The notes under the pieces are model-generated. The model did not search any database and was not told where the DNA came from. It saw only the letters and a list, made by a program, of their open reading frames with translations. From Amoebidium appalachense (Eukaryota > Ichthyosporea): a stretch of 64,000 bases of DNA. Made by a program: the position numbers and the translations under genes. Positions 25,168 through 37,199 of this stretch are shown here, one piece after another (positions within the stretch are counted from its first letter, which is position 1; the number at the start of each line of letters is the position of its first letter). Location of the stretch: the NCBI GenBank assembly GCA_963693365.1, contig CAVNZM010000017.1, positions 6,634,001 through 6,698,000 on the forward strand, read 5' to 3'.

Positions 25168-25946
25168 GGAATGGTGTGAGGCCTGGGGGCATCCAACGAC
25201 ACTTACAGTATGTCAACCCATGCATTTGTGCTGGACTTTCATGAAACATAGTATATGATATAAATGTCATGCCCGCCTGTTAATTGCCGCTTATGCTACA
25301 CATAGGATTGCAAAAGACTTCTAGGATTTCAGTTATCGCACAAGTAAGTTCTACTGAGAGAGACTATTGTACTCGATTGTTGTGTTTAATTCATACGTGG
25401 CACAGTCAACCACACGTGTTAAGTAGGCCTAACACCATGGTTGCTTCCCGTGGTGTTAAAATGAAATGCTTGCTGCTGTCAAGCCATTGGTGGTTGTTCA
25501 GTCCCCTAGGTGTGTGTGTGTGTTTGTGTGTTGGGGGCGGGGGGCGGGGGGGGGGGGGGGGGGGGAGGGGGGGAGGGGAGAGTGCGGGAGAGGGGGGGGG
25601 GGGGGGAGAATTCGTTGTTACATAGAAATGTTGTTGTACTTTGGCGTTAGCTTTATCTGAATTGAAAATAATACATCTTAGTCATCGAGGCCTACCTATA
25701 GGTCACATTACACAGCTCTTAGCGACCAATGCCTGAAACTGAAAACATCGATATCCGTAGTTAGACTTGGCCAGATGCACCTTTCTATCTACACAGACCA
25801 TTAGTTCGACTAAGACTTGAACAGAGGTGGCTACTTCTTGTACTTGGTGACCTCCCCACGGTTACTGACTCTCTATAACTTGACTCATAAAAGCACAACC
25901 TGCAACTTGTGCTGCTTCGGCATGTACCATTGTCTGGCCCCCTGTC

Positions 25947-25950
<4 letters not shown>
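25168..25950. other. 3' flank and intergenic DNA
   Basis: G run block at 25528-25607. No further gene recognised. Confidence 0.55.
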
Positions 25951-25991
<41 letters not shown>

Positions 25992-26335
25992 CCCCCCCCC
26001 CCCCCCCCCCCCCTCCCCTCCCCCCTCCACCCCCCACCCTCCCTCCCTTTCTCGTTCAGAATCTAATGATGGGCTCTGATCAAGTGTGTGCAGCACTGGT
26101 TAATTAGAACTTGACCTCCAACAATGGGTCTCAGTCCTCCCCCCCCCCCCCCCCCCCCCCCCCCCACCCCACCCCCTTCCGTAGAAACACACACACACAC
26201 ACACACACACAGACTTTGAAATCGTGCCAAATTCAAGTTGCTGGTGTTCCCCATCCCCCCCCCCCCCCCCCCCCCCCCCCCCCTTCCCCCCTTAAAAAAA
26301 AAAAAAAAAAGGGGGGGGGGGGGGGGGGGGGGGGG
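25951..26335. repeat. (CT)n, C runs, (CA)n and G run
   Basis: (CT)n at 25951-25989 with a C run to about 26013; C runs at 26138-26165 and 26256-26283; (CA)n at 26187-26212; a G run at 26311-26335. Confidence 0.9.
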
Positions 26336-26580
26336 TGCTACCACCAACCCTCACCGTAAATATTGCCTTATGCATGCACGAGGGGCTCATTCCATGATCA
26401 CCAAATTCACCAAGAGAGCGAGCAAAATGCATTCAGGTCGTCTTACCACACACAATGCCGCAATCATGTGAGAGGCTCTGTCATGCACACACCGACATGT
26501 ACACACCGTTTGACACCGCACCAGGTAGCTACACGTACAAACCTGATAGCTGCGCCCAACACACAGCGTCACACAATGCA

Positions 26581-26792
26581 ACCCCCCCCCCCCCCCCCCC
26601 CCCCCCCTTCCACCTCCCACCCCAACCCTCATCACCACCCCCGCCACACACACACACCCACTGACACACACGCACACATACACAGTGACACGTTCGTGTG
26701 CACACACACATGCATGCACACCCACATACATGAAAACACGGCGTGCGCGTGTGTCACACACACACACACACACACACACACAAGCGCGCACG

Positions 26793-26823
<31 letters not shown>

Positions 26824-26832
26824 ACACATACA

Positions 26833-26881
<49 letters not shown>

Positions 26882-26949
26882 TATCACAGCATCGTACGTA
26901 CACCCAGTGCTTGTAAAGACATACATACCCACCTCCCCCCCCCTCCCCT

Positions 26950-26990
<41 letters not shown>

Positions 26991-27082
26991 TCCCTGCCCA
27001 CCATTCTGTATCGATACGAGATTAATGAATTACTTACGCTGGAGGGAACCCCCCCTCCCCCCCCCCCCCCCCCCCCCCCCCC
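26581..27082. repeat. C runs and (CA)n arrays
   Basis: C runs at 26581-26607, 26949-26989 and about 27057-27082, with CA-rich arrays at 26645-26880. Confidence 0.9.
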
Positions 27083-27394
27083 GCGCCTTCTAGGGTCTCC
27101 TTTTCTATTCAGCCTGCCTCTCAAGAGTTACTCTTCCCTAGAGGTGGCATTTCGATCGGCCCTCTGCAACCCCTTCTGCATCTCAAATTTCAACTTTTGA
27201 ATGGGTGTGCCGGATACCGTGAATGGGTAACCGTTTAAACCGTTTCATTTGTAGGCCGCGCGGTCATGGCAGGGTCAACTTCAGGCAATGCCTCCGCAGG
27301 TGTACCCATTTCTAAGTGGCACAAGCAGCCCCCTATTGAACTCATAAGCCCCACCAAATCCATCACATGATAACAGGCATTCAGATTGATTCAT

Positions 27395-27443
<49 letters not shown>

Positions 27444-27920
27444 ACACACACAAGGCAAACCTTTCCGGAAATTTGTTCTGAAAAAGCCATATAATAGCTC
27501 GAGAAGCAAATTACCGAATAAGACTAGGCTTCACGGTTGACGGGTCCCGGAGGGAGCAGGGGAAGGGTAGTGGTGGTGGAGGTGGTAGTGGGGGATGCAG
27601 CTGGGATGGGGGGAAGGGGGGGAGAGGGGAGGGGGGGAAGGGGGGGGGGGGGGGGTTACAACTTGGATCATGCTTACGTCCCAAGGCCAAAGACAGTTGC
27701 TGACGTCATAGATTCTTCTACCACCTCTTCGTCCCCTCACCTTAACAACCCCCTCACCCTCCTCTCCCGCCCCCCTCTCCCCCCTTCTCCCCCTCCCCTC
27801 CCACCTCTAACACCTCCTTCCCCTCCCCCCCCCGGTACCCCCCCCCCCCCCTTTATCCTTAAACCCTCTGATGAAACCTCGTGCACTGACCACCCATTCG
27901 CCGTCCAATCGACCTTTACA
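27083..27920. other. Unique sequence with C and G runs, no gene
   Basis: C run at 27397-27429, G run block at 27601-27655, C-rich DNA at 27745-27852. Nothing recognised. Confidence 0.55.
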
Positions 27921-27940
27921 CACAAACATAGTAATACACA

Positions 27941-27958
27941 CACACACACGCGCGCGCG

Positions 27959-28023
<65 letters not shown>

Positions 28024-28228
28024 GCACGCGCGCACACACACACACTTGCACACACACACACACGCACACACGCACGCACACACGCACACACACACACACA
28101 CACACACGCTTTCACACACAAACACACGCACACACATGCACACACACACGCACACGCACACGCACGCACACACGCACACACGCACGCACGCACACAGTCA
28201 CAAACAGAAGTGCACACACACACACACG

Positions 28229-28264
<36 letters not shown>

Positions 28265-28278
28265 TCCCCACCGTTCAC

Positions 28279-28355
<77 letters not shown>

Positions 28356-28436
28356 CACACATAAGTACGCACAAACGGACGCAGGCACATATGCACACAT
28401 CCGCATTCCCACACGGGCCCGCACGTGCTCGCGCGT

Positions 28437-28508
<72 letters not shown>

Positions 28509-28526
28509 CGACATACACGGACGTGG
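27941..28526. repeat. ~585-bp CA-rich compound array
   Basis: Mostly (CA)n with CG and GCAC steps; the longest perfect stretches are near 27967-28020, 28285-28350 and 28437-28505. It appears to lie inside the dispersed repeat described next, since the other copy also carries a (CA)n at the same place. Confidence 0.95.
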
Positions 28527-28579
28527 CATGCGCGTGCGCGCATTCGCACGCGCGTGCGCATGCACACACCATGGTATTA

Positions 28580-29320
28580 CTACTGAAATTCAAGTGTGTT
28601 CCGTCGATGAGTTACATATTTTACATCAAAAGGGGAATACTGCATAATGCGTAACTTAAGGTAAAACTCGTTATGCCACACTTAAACTAGGAAGGCCAAC
28701 TGATGAAAATCATGAATGCTATCATACACATGTACACGTGCATGGGTACGGACCTGTGCTATCCTCATGTTCCTGAAGGACGCCCAGGCTGCATCTCGGC
28801 AATCCAGGCACATGTCCACAACTTGTCAACATAATATATGACGCATTAATAGGGCCATGCTTTGTTTATAATTGTGTCAGGCGCTTCCTTGCGGGCAGGG
28901 GTGCGGGGCACCCAACTGCCGGTGGGGAACTGAGCCTCATATCATCATGGACACCAGAACAGTGTGTGTCGTTACTTGTGTAGAAAGGATTTATTCGTGA
29001 AACAACAGTCACACGCAAGAGAAAGCAACCAGGGTGTAGCTACGATTGAGTGTGGCCACCTGCACAGGACAACTCGGGAAAATTTCACCAAAAGGAAGAA
29101 GTCAAATTTGGCTTTTACCCGCCTTTAGTTTCGGCTGACCTGCGAGCGTCTCAGAAAAAAATGGGGAAAAAAAAGAAGAATAAAAAAAAGATTTAGAAAA
29201 CAAAAAGATTATCCGGAGACCCAAGTCTCTCCACAATGACGTGCATATATGCACTCTTGCCTCTTGGCATGCTTTCACTATATTAATGGGCTCCATACAC
29301 AACACATTGCTTGTGTCCCC
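28580..29320 (+). repeat. Dispersed repeat, copy 1
   Basis: About 740 bp clearly alignable with 36280-37010 in the same orientation. Shared anchors include TCGATGAGTTAC, GGGGAATACTGCAT, CACCAAAAGGAAGAAGTCAAATTTGG and GGCTCCATACACAAC. The short stretch before the CA array (about 27889-27930) also resembles 36035-36080, so the repeat probably includes the microsatellite. No coding capacity seen; nature (SINE-like, LTR or segmental duplication) unresolved. Confidence 0.8.
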
Positions 29321-29661
29321 CCCTTTGCGGCGCTCAACCCGATGGTACTTGCACTACTACGCACAGGTACACTTATATTTGCTCTAGCTAAAGCCTCTAG
29401 ATTTGGCAGCTCTTAATAATTTAATAAGGCCTACAACATTGACACACGAGCTTACAATGTTATAAGAGCATATTCATAACGAATGATCGGGCGCACACGG
29501 CTGATCGGGCACGCCTTTCACACATGTGTACCCGCGGCCGCGGCCGGGCTCATGCACTATGATGATACATAGAAGACTAATAGTAATTATGTTAGGGCCG
29601 CACAATGTGACACACACACACACACACATGTGTGTGCCCACACATAAACACACAAACACAT

Positions 29662-29701
<40 letters not shown>

Positions 29702-30157
29702 ACTTGCACACACATGTACACACATGCAAATCATGAAATAAGCAAATACAGCGTGTCTGCCCGCCTTGAATAAAGGAGGAAAAAAATTCAAACTGGCAAT
29801 CCAAAAACAACCACCCTCTTTCGTTGAACTTCGAGAGCTGGTTGCCTGAGTGGTTGTGCGGATTGGTGCGGATCGGAACTTCGGAAGCGGCCCAAGCGGC
29901 CCAGGTCAGGCTAGCTGGTCAGGCTGCGGGGCCGGGCCGGCTGCGGGGGTTTTGGCGCGAAGGATGGTGCGCCCTCGGCCAATGGCTGAAAACCTCTGTG
30001 CGCCGTTTTCTTTTCTTGTTGGAGGGCTTCATGAGCCCGAGGCTATGTATGCACCCGCTGGCTTAATAATATTAGTTGTAAGTGGCCGGGCACTACTACG
30101 CCGGCAACATACAAGGTATGCTAAGCCGGGTTGCAAGGAGACAGTCACTCAAAGTGA
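29321..30157. other. Intergenic DNA, no gene
   Basis: Short (CA)n at 29658-29698 and a GC-rich segment at 29820-30000. Nothing recognised. Confidence 0.55.
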
Positions 30158-31159
30158 CTAATGGAGGGCGGGGGGGGGTGTTAATTTGGCACGACGAGCA
30201 ACAGCACAGCCAGGTTCTGGGCAAGATGTGATGTGGTGGGGTTCATGGCAGTAGGAACACTCCACTCTCTTGTTGTTGTGCTGTCGGTTACGGTTGTCCC
30301 TGTTACCACGGGGGTAAGGGGAAATTGAACGGGGGCCGGGTGACTTGGAAGACGGACGATGATGACGGGGACGAGACGGGGAGCGGTTAGGTGTACTCTC
30401 ACGGCGAGGGATACGGTTACGGAGGTCACCGGGCGGGAGTATTCTGCTCTGAAGTGCTCGAAGGGGACGGTTGTTGACGGTTGCACCAGTGCCTGCGTCG
30501 ATGAGGCCGGCACGGATCTCAGCTCCGCGGATGTCGCTGATGAGCTGGTTGAAGGAGGGGTAATTCTTGTTGTTCATCCAGTAGTCGGAGCAAAGACGTT
30601 CAATGTCAGTGCAGAATAGGGCGGTGTTCTTGCGTAGGTGAAGGAAGAACTTGCGCACGACATCCTTGTGTTGGACGGGCTCGTCTAGGCAGGCAAGGGT
30701 CGTAGCCAGACGTTGGAGGCGGGTGAGGTACGCTGTGACGTTGGGGAAGTCTCGTAGTTCAAGCTCCTCGTAGGTGACTTGAATTTGAGTGACGCGAGCC
30801 TCCTTCTCTGCCACATAAGCCATACGCAGGTTATGGAAGACTTCTCCACCGTGAACACCGTCTTGCATGCGGCCAGAGTCGTAGAGCTCTATAGGATGAA
30901 CGGATTGGTTGAGAATTTGGTCGAGGACGTCGGAAGCTTTCTTGTAGGCGTCCTTGGTGCCGTAGCCTTGCCACTGGTTGGCGTCGGAGCCGTCAACCCA
31001 CTGTGGTGCCTTGATGGCGTCAACGAATTTCTCGGCAATGGTGGTTCGGATGAAGCGGTGGATGAGGGGCTCCCATTCGAAGTAGTTGAGGCGCTTGTCG
31101 TCTTTCTTCTAGGACAGATTCCATTGTGGAAGGTTGATGTACGATGGTTTGTCAGTCAT
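30158..31159 (-). pseudogene. Copia-like retrotransposon gag, interrupted by a stop
   Basis: Minus-strand frame of about 333 codons from the ATG at 31159-31157 to the stop at 30160-30158, with a single in-frame TAG at codon 17 (31111-31109). The early part has the NYFEWEPLI motif typical of Ty1/copia-type Gag (NY..W), followed by a helical capsid-like region. The C-terminal part is Arg/Ser/Pro-rich with one zinc-knuckle-like motif (C-X2-C, then H and C in CSYCHEPHHITSC). The last codons run into the LTR-end sequence TTAACA and then a C run, so the normal 3' part (protease, integrase, reverse transcriptase) is missing. Gag would package element RNA; this copy looks dead. Confidence 0.75.
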
Positions 31160-31927
31160 GGTTGAAGCAGTATGTACGGAGGAATTACGCGGTTGTAACG
31201 AGATTGTGTGTTAGCGTGCAAAGGGGCCGTAAACCTGTTAATTTGTGTGGGTTTAACGGAGAAGCGGAGTGCACAGATGGGTGTTATGATATACACAACA
31301 CACGGACACACGGGAGAAACACAACCGGAGAGGTGGAACGATTTCTGGGACCATATGAAATGATTTCAACTGCTTGATATTTATTTCAAGATGAAGTTCC
31401 TTTTATACTCAGGAATGTGAAATCGATAAGGCTTAGCCAATCAAAAGAACGAAAACTCTTTTATCCAATCAGAAAGACGAAAACTATGAGGGTAAAATAA
31501 ATCGATCGAAATGCCTGTCGACACATAGAAGATAAATCGCAATCTTCTAATGAAAGTAATCCTAATAGTTGGGGAGCAGAGAGCAATTCTACATCGTGGG
31601 AAAAGAAGGAAAAGGAATGAGGATAGAAAGGAATGGAATGGGAAAGGAAACGAGTAGAATGAAGGAGGAATGTAGGTTACTATATTTGGGAAAATACAAC
31701 GAGATCTGATTGGACAACTTATTTAGACATTGACGCAAACAACATTACATGTGCGCGGCTAAATGGCTCGATGTGTACACAGATTAAAGATATCTGTGCA
31801 CACGGAAACGGAAAGGAAAGAAAGGAAGGAAGAAAGGAAAAGGGAAAAGGAAACGAACAACAACAAACTAATAAACATGTATATAACTCAACTTCTAAGT
31901 CTTGCCGTTAATCATGGGTAGATGACA
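30179..31927 (-). mobile_element. Truncated copia-like LTR element (5' LTR and gag)
   Basis: Read on the minus strand: 5' LTR (31927-31236), a 76-bp leader, gag, then only the last 10 bases of an LTR (TGTTAATTTG on the plus strand at 30179-30188, identical to the LTR end at 31236-31245). Both outer ends abut G runs (GGGGG at 30174-30178 and 31928-31932). This would be a 5-bp target duplication, but the run is too simple to prove it. Pol and nearly all of the 3' LTR are deleted. Confidence 0.65.
31236..31927 (-). repeat. LTR A (5' LTR of the copia-like element)
   Basis: 692 bp, TG...CA ended (TGTCATCT... to ...TTAACA on the minus strand). It aligns over its whole length with the solo LTR at 33071-33777, which has about 110 bp extra near its middle. 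Confidence 0.8.
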
Positions 31928-33065
31928 GGGGGGGCAATGGAGGGCTACACTGGGCTACATATGATCCTATCAGATCTCTAGACTTGAGTGTCGGGGATTT
32001 ACGCCAATCCGGATATTCAATCCGACCGTATGCGACATCGAAATGTGATGGGAATATGAATTTGAACACGGATGAAAATCGGATGGGGGACGGATGGTCA
32101 CAGCTTTCGTTGACTAGAACTATGTTTTGAACAAGGAAAAGACTGAGGACGCCAGGTCCCGGAAGCCACATTTCCATCGTGATGTTTATTGATCTGGGGG
32201 GCTTCCGTGTCTGGGGTGACTCGATGTATAATCTACGTCACATGTTAAGCGCACAAGTCTTAGAGAAGGATAGTGTGTGTCCTCACACATGGATAAGGCT
32301 AGTACGTGGGTGCAAACATATAAGCATGTGGATGCATACTAGGGGTAGGGGGGGGCGTCACAGTGTATACGTCAGGGACAGGCAAACCTCCAAGCCATCC
32401 CCTAACCACACGTGGGCGGGCTGCAGTGCCTCTGAGGATGACCTCACGTGGGTACAAAACATAAAAGCAAAACATGTAAGCAGAGGCGAGCAAGAGCGAG
32501 AAGCAGACATAGATCTTCCGGATGTACATGTTGATATATATCGTGATCATTGGCCCATATACACGTAGTTTGCGCAAACGACGGCTGTTTAGACTAAAGG
32601 AAAACACACGACTCTAGTAATCGTCAGGTAGTGATCTTAGCCACCGTGTGGGCACAAGCAAACTCCGAGACTCACACCCTCCGGCAAACGTGTGCTGGGC
32701 TTAGTGTCTGGCCGGCACCCATTATGCGGGATTAGCAGCACACGGGGGTGGCGTTTCTCGTGCTTTACTTATACGCACAAAGTATCAGGACCAAAACTTG
32801 CCGATCACTGTGGTCGTGTGTGGAAAATGGGAAAAGATGATGCGCTCATGAGAAATGGGCTGGTGTGAAAACCGAGTTGTTCAAAAACCGAGTTGTGTGT
32901 GCTACAATATGGGTTTTATTTGTGGAATTTATTGACATAAATATTTTTCTGGGTAAACACGTAGGATGGGTGTTCGGTATCAACATAACCATGTAGGCTT
33001 CGTTTCGTACAAAACCTTTGCATAAATCAACCGCCCATCCCCCCCCCCCCCCCCCCCCCCCCCCC
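31928..33065. other. Unique sequence between two LTRs, no gene
   Basis: No ORF or known repeat recognised; a C run at 33039-33066 abuts the solo LTR. Confidence 0.55.
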
Positions 33066-33782
33066 CTTCTTGTTATTTTGTGTGGGTAAACGGAGAAGCA
33101 GAGAGCACAGATGGGTGTTATGTAAAACACAACACAAAGACACACGGGAAAAACACAACCGGAGAGGAGGAACGATTTCTGGAACCATAGGAAGTGAATA
33201 CGACTGCTTGTGATTTATTTCAAGATGAGGTCCCTTTTATACATGGGAATGTGAAACGATAAACCAATCAAAAGAATGAAGACTATGAGTGTAAAATATA
33301 TCGAATAAAATGTCTGTCGACATTTAGAATATAAAACTCAATCCTCTAATGAAAGAAACTTCTAATAAAAGCACGGAAACATTTAATAAAATGAAACCAC
33401 TTATGTAACTATTAATTCATAACATATATTTATACATGTTCTTATCATAACACGTCTAAATATAATTATTCCTAATAGTTGAAGAACATAGCACAATGCT
33501 ACGTCGTGGGAAAGGAATGAGAAGGAATGTAAGTTACTATATTTGGGAAAATACAAACGAGATATGATTGGATGACATATATAGATTTTGACGCAAACGA
33601 CAATACGTGTGCGCGAGCTAAGTATGTCGATACGTACACAGATCTAAGATGTCGTGTACACGGAAACGGAAAAGAAAGAAAGAAATGAAGAAAGGAAAAG
33701 GAAACAAACTACAACAACTAATAAATAAATATCAAACTCAACTTCTAAGTCTTGCTGAGAATTAAGTGAAGATGACACTTCT
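33066..33782 (-). mobile_element. Solo LTR with 5-bp target-site duplication
   Basis: The LTR spans 33071-33777 (TG...CA ends) and is bounded by CTTCT at 33066-33070 and CTTCT at 33778-33782. It belongs to the same family and orientation as LTR A. It is the expected product of LTR-LTR recombination in a once complete element. Confidence 0.88.
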
Positions 33783-33886
33783 CCCCAATAAATGCTAACA
33801 AACACATCTTCTGTGTTTAGCACCTACAGCCTTACAGCTATTATAATTTCTTTTCATTCTCCCTATCTTTCCCTACGCCGGTCAGC

Positions 33887-35017
33887 ATGCCGCCGAAAAG
33901 CGCCAGGCCTCAGCCACCGCCCCTGCCGCCGCGGCACCTAAGCGCCTGACCCGCAGCGACCTCCGCCACAGGCTGACCAACGCTCCCGCGGGCACTGACG
34001 CGCCTCCGGAGGCCCATACCACCACGGACCCTCCGGCTACTCTCCCCTCTACTCCTGAAGTCCCTCCTCAGGCCCCGCCGTCCCCGCCGATGACTTCTCA
34101 GGACGCCGTCCTTGCCGCCCTCACCGCCCTCAGCACCCAGATGGCCGGCGTCCTGGCCGCTCTCACCAACCGCGACCCTCCCGCGCCCCCAGCCGCGCCC
34201 TCCGCACCCGGGGAGGTTTCCCCGGGGCTGCATCTCGGCCCTGACCTGGACCTACCTGCCCTGCCCGCGCCCCCCATTACAGCTGAGAACACTGGCGACA
34301 TCCAAAGTACGTCCTTGTCTGTGGGGAGATTGAGGCGCGCCAATCGTTTCGTCGACCTGTATAAGTTCACCCCCGCAGCCCTCCTGGCCCCATATCCAAG
34401 AAAGGTCAGCAGCTGCGCATGGCCGACGACGGCAGCATCGAGACTTTTCGCAATGACAAACCCGTTGCCCTGAGTTCCCTCGTCATTTGGATCCAAGCTT
34501 GGACCCATTACATGGCCGCCTCAATCTCCCCACAGACAAGGACGTACTTTGGACTCAGCACATCACTCGCCTCAGCACCCGATACCCGTGGGCCCAGATC
34601 CAAAACTACGACGTGTACGCCCGTACACTTGCCCACCAGCAGGGTCGGGCTCCGATCGAGTGTCCCAACCTGCTCGCCCAACTCCACCAGGATCTCCTCC
34701 TGCCACCCACTCTGCTCATCCCGGACGCATGTCAGCGCTGTGGCTTCCCCGACCACCCCAGCGCGGCCTGCCCCATGTACCCCAAGCCCGGCTGTGGTCT
34801 TGATGGCTTCAAGCCGCCCCACAAGCCCGGTGGGGGACAAACCCCCAACCGCCCTGGCCCGCAACCCGGCCCGGCAAAACCGGCCGGCCCCGACCCGTGG
34901 ATCTACCCGCGACGCACTGCAGGAATTTCCTGCGCTAAGCAGCCCTGCCCCTTCTCCCACGTGTGCCCGCTCTGCTCTGGCACACACCTCCGCAAAGACT
35001 GCAAGCACAATGCCTAG
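33887..35017 (+). pseudogene. Retrotransposon Gag-like gene, frameshifted
   Basis: GC-rich and unlike its AT-rich surroundings. The frame shifts at least near 33892-33900, near 34400 and near 34520. Pieces in order: Ala/Pro-rich N-terminus (to about 34290), a core with FVDLYKF and WIQAWTHYMA, a YPWAQIQNYD segment, and a C-terminal part (34487-35017) with two zinc knuckles. The knuckles are CX2CX4HX4C (CQRCGFPDHPSAAC) and CX2CX3HX4C (CPLCSGTHLRKDC), the latter preceded by C.....CPFSHV. The arrangement recalls the first ORF of DIRS/tyrosine-recombinase elements, but no recombinase or reverse transcriptase follows, so the class is uncertain. Confidence 0.65.
34301..34553. repeat. 37-bp perfect inverted repeat inside the gag pseudogene
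   Basis: 34301-34337 is the exact reverse complement of 34517-34553, with 179 bp between. The right arm reads as natural Gag coding sequence (LPTDKDVLW); the left arm gives that peptide only on the opposite strand, so the left arm is probably the inserted inverted copy. Confidence 0.9.
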
Positions 35018-35317
35018 TCTACGCGCACACCCACACACACAGATAGAACATAGGGGCTAGGAGCTAGGATACACGGGTACAAGGAAACGGAGCTCGGGAG
35101 AGCGGGCCACTAGAGCTGAGTACAAATTTTCGCAGGCCAACTACGGCGCCCGCGCGCGCCAAGAATAAATGTCCCTACACAAAGACGTTATTCTGGCCCC
35201 AGGGGGCCTGCACATATTTTTACTCCCCCCCCATCCCACGAGCCTCCCCCCCCCCCCCCCCCCCCCCCCCTTACACACACCTAGCACTCCCCCCCCCCCT
35301 TCTTCTAACTAACTCTT

Positions 35318-35500
35318 GTGTCCGCCCACACCCCCGCGTGCTCGGGCATCCCCTGCACAGGGCCCCGCTGCCCTCCCTGCAAACCCTCCCTCGGGCCCAG
35401 CTGCCTCCACTGTGACACACACCGGCCCTTGCATGACGTCTATCCCGCAAACCAAGTTATAGCCGGTGCACATGTAGATACAGGAAGTTCCAAACGATAA
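35318..35500 (+). pseudogene. Cys-rich fragment ending in a VDTGSS motif
   Basis: Open 60-codon frame with seven cysteines in CX5C, CX2C and similar spacing, then GAHVDTGSS, which matches the retropepsin active-site pattern (hydrophobic-D-T-G-S/A-S). It lies 300 bp after the gag-like pseudogene on the same strand, so it may be the start of that element's protease. The frame stops six bases later; the rest is absent. Confidence 0.35.
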
Positions 35501-36070
35501 GCCAATATGAACTCACGCTCGAATATCACATTTGGGCATGCTGATAATGGCCAACCCTCCATATCATGAATATGGGGGGATGTGAGTGATTAATACATAG
35601 CTTATTGTGGCGGTGGTGCTAGACTGGTTGCGTGTAGATTGTGGTGGTGATAATATCAGGGTGAAGGACCTGGTGAACCTAGGTTGAAAATTTCAAATTC
35701 GTTGGCACGTGTACATGTACCGAGTGGAGGTGATGGTTGGGAGTTGCAGAGACTGAATTATTTTGGCATTATGCAACATTACAAAATAATATTGGACTTG
35801 TAACACAAAATTTGATACATCGTGGGACATGACGTTAGAACCGTCTTTGCTATTATATTATAGATACTTTATTTTAGCCTTCAGGGCCATATGTTGTACT
35901 GAGATGTTCCGTTGTGTATATGAACAATCGCTCTCCAATTGTTGGAATCGTTGGCTCCAGCTGGCCAACAAAGTGACTTGCTCACCTACATACATGCATC
36001 CCCCATCCCCCCCCCCCCCCCCCCCCCCCCCATTCACTGGCCACCTGCTGGGCTGCCCAACCGACCTTTG
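35501..36070. other. Unique sequence, no gene
   Basis: C run at 36007-36030. Otherwise nothing recognised. Confidence 0.55.
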
Positions 36071-36077
36071 CGCACGT

Positions 36078-36207
<130 letters not shown>

Positions 36208-36279
36208 CACACGACACACGTGTGGCACAATTACACACACACACATCATGCACACCGTAACGTACCCATCCCCGACCCA

Positions 36280-37010
36280 TAGTAATATTGAATAGTTGCC
36301 AAAATTTGTCGATGAGTTACCAATATTTAATGGTTGTACATAAAAGCCTTCCGGGGAATACTGCATGATGGTAAAACAGGTATAGTATGCATGTATTTAT
36401 GGCACGACTACAAGGCCAACAGCTATCATAGAGCCAGATGGAACTGCCATATACACGGACTGTACACTACGTGCCCTCGGACCTAAGAGTTTCAGCTGTT
36501 TAGATCCAGGCACGTTTGCACAACGTAGACGTATATGTGATAAACGGCAGAACGATACTTTGGGTTGTTATTATGCAAGGGCTTCAGTTGTGGAGGTGCA
36601 GGGCACCGAGCAGCCGGTGGGAGACTGGGCATAATGGACACCAGTGTGCAACCAGAGTAAGATGTCGTTATGTGTACTCGTGTGTGTCAGAACTTTACTT
36701 GGGGTACCACAAGCACAAGAGAAAGCAAAAATGGTGCAGGGGCGAGTACGGCCGCCTGTACAAGCCACCCCGGCAAACAATTCACCAAAAGGAAGAAGTC
36801 AAATTTGGTCCTTATCCGTCTTTATTTTCGGCTGACCTGCGAGCGTCTCAAAAAACATCCCCAAAAAAAAAAAAAAAAAAAAAAGAGGATAAAGGAAGAG
36901 AAAGAGAACATCCGGAGACTCGAGTCTCTCTACAACTGCGTGCAGATATGCACTCTTTGCATTATTTCACTATATTCAAAGGGCTCCATACACAACGTGT
37001 TGCTTATATA
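36280..37010 (+). repeat. Dispersed repeat, copy 2
   Basis: Same repeat as 28580-29320 and in the same orientation, with insertions and deletions and an A run at 36864-36884. It ends about 190 bp beyond the stop codon of the minus-strand 2H-like gene. Confidence 0.8.
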
Positions 37011-37199
37011 TCCCTATCATCTAAGTCAACTAAAAGAAATCATGTCGAGGTGGGCAGTATCATCACATCAGAGTATATCACTTCATACATACAAAAGAAG
37101 CATCCTGGTCAAGAAACCGGAAACAAAGAGGAGACTCGAGAAGAAGAAGAATAAAAACAAAACTTCAAACAGGCCAACCACTAAATGTAGCCCAAAGTC

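Noticed and set aside
30359-31165. Plus-strand frames opposite the copia-like gag
   Set aside because: They are shadow frames; the minus strand has the gag motifs, the zinc knuckle and the correct LTR order.
34098-34508. 136-residue minus-strand frame opposite the gag-like pseudogene
   Set aside because: It is antisense shadow; it shares LPTDKDVLW with the plus frame only because of the 37-bp inverted repeat.
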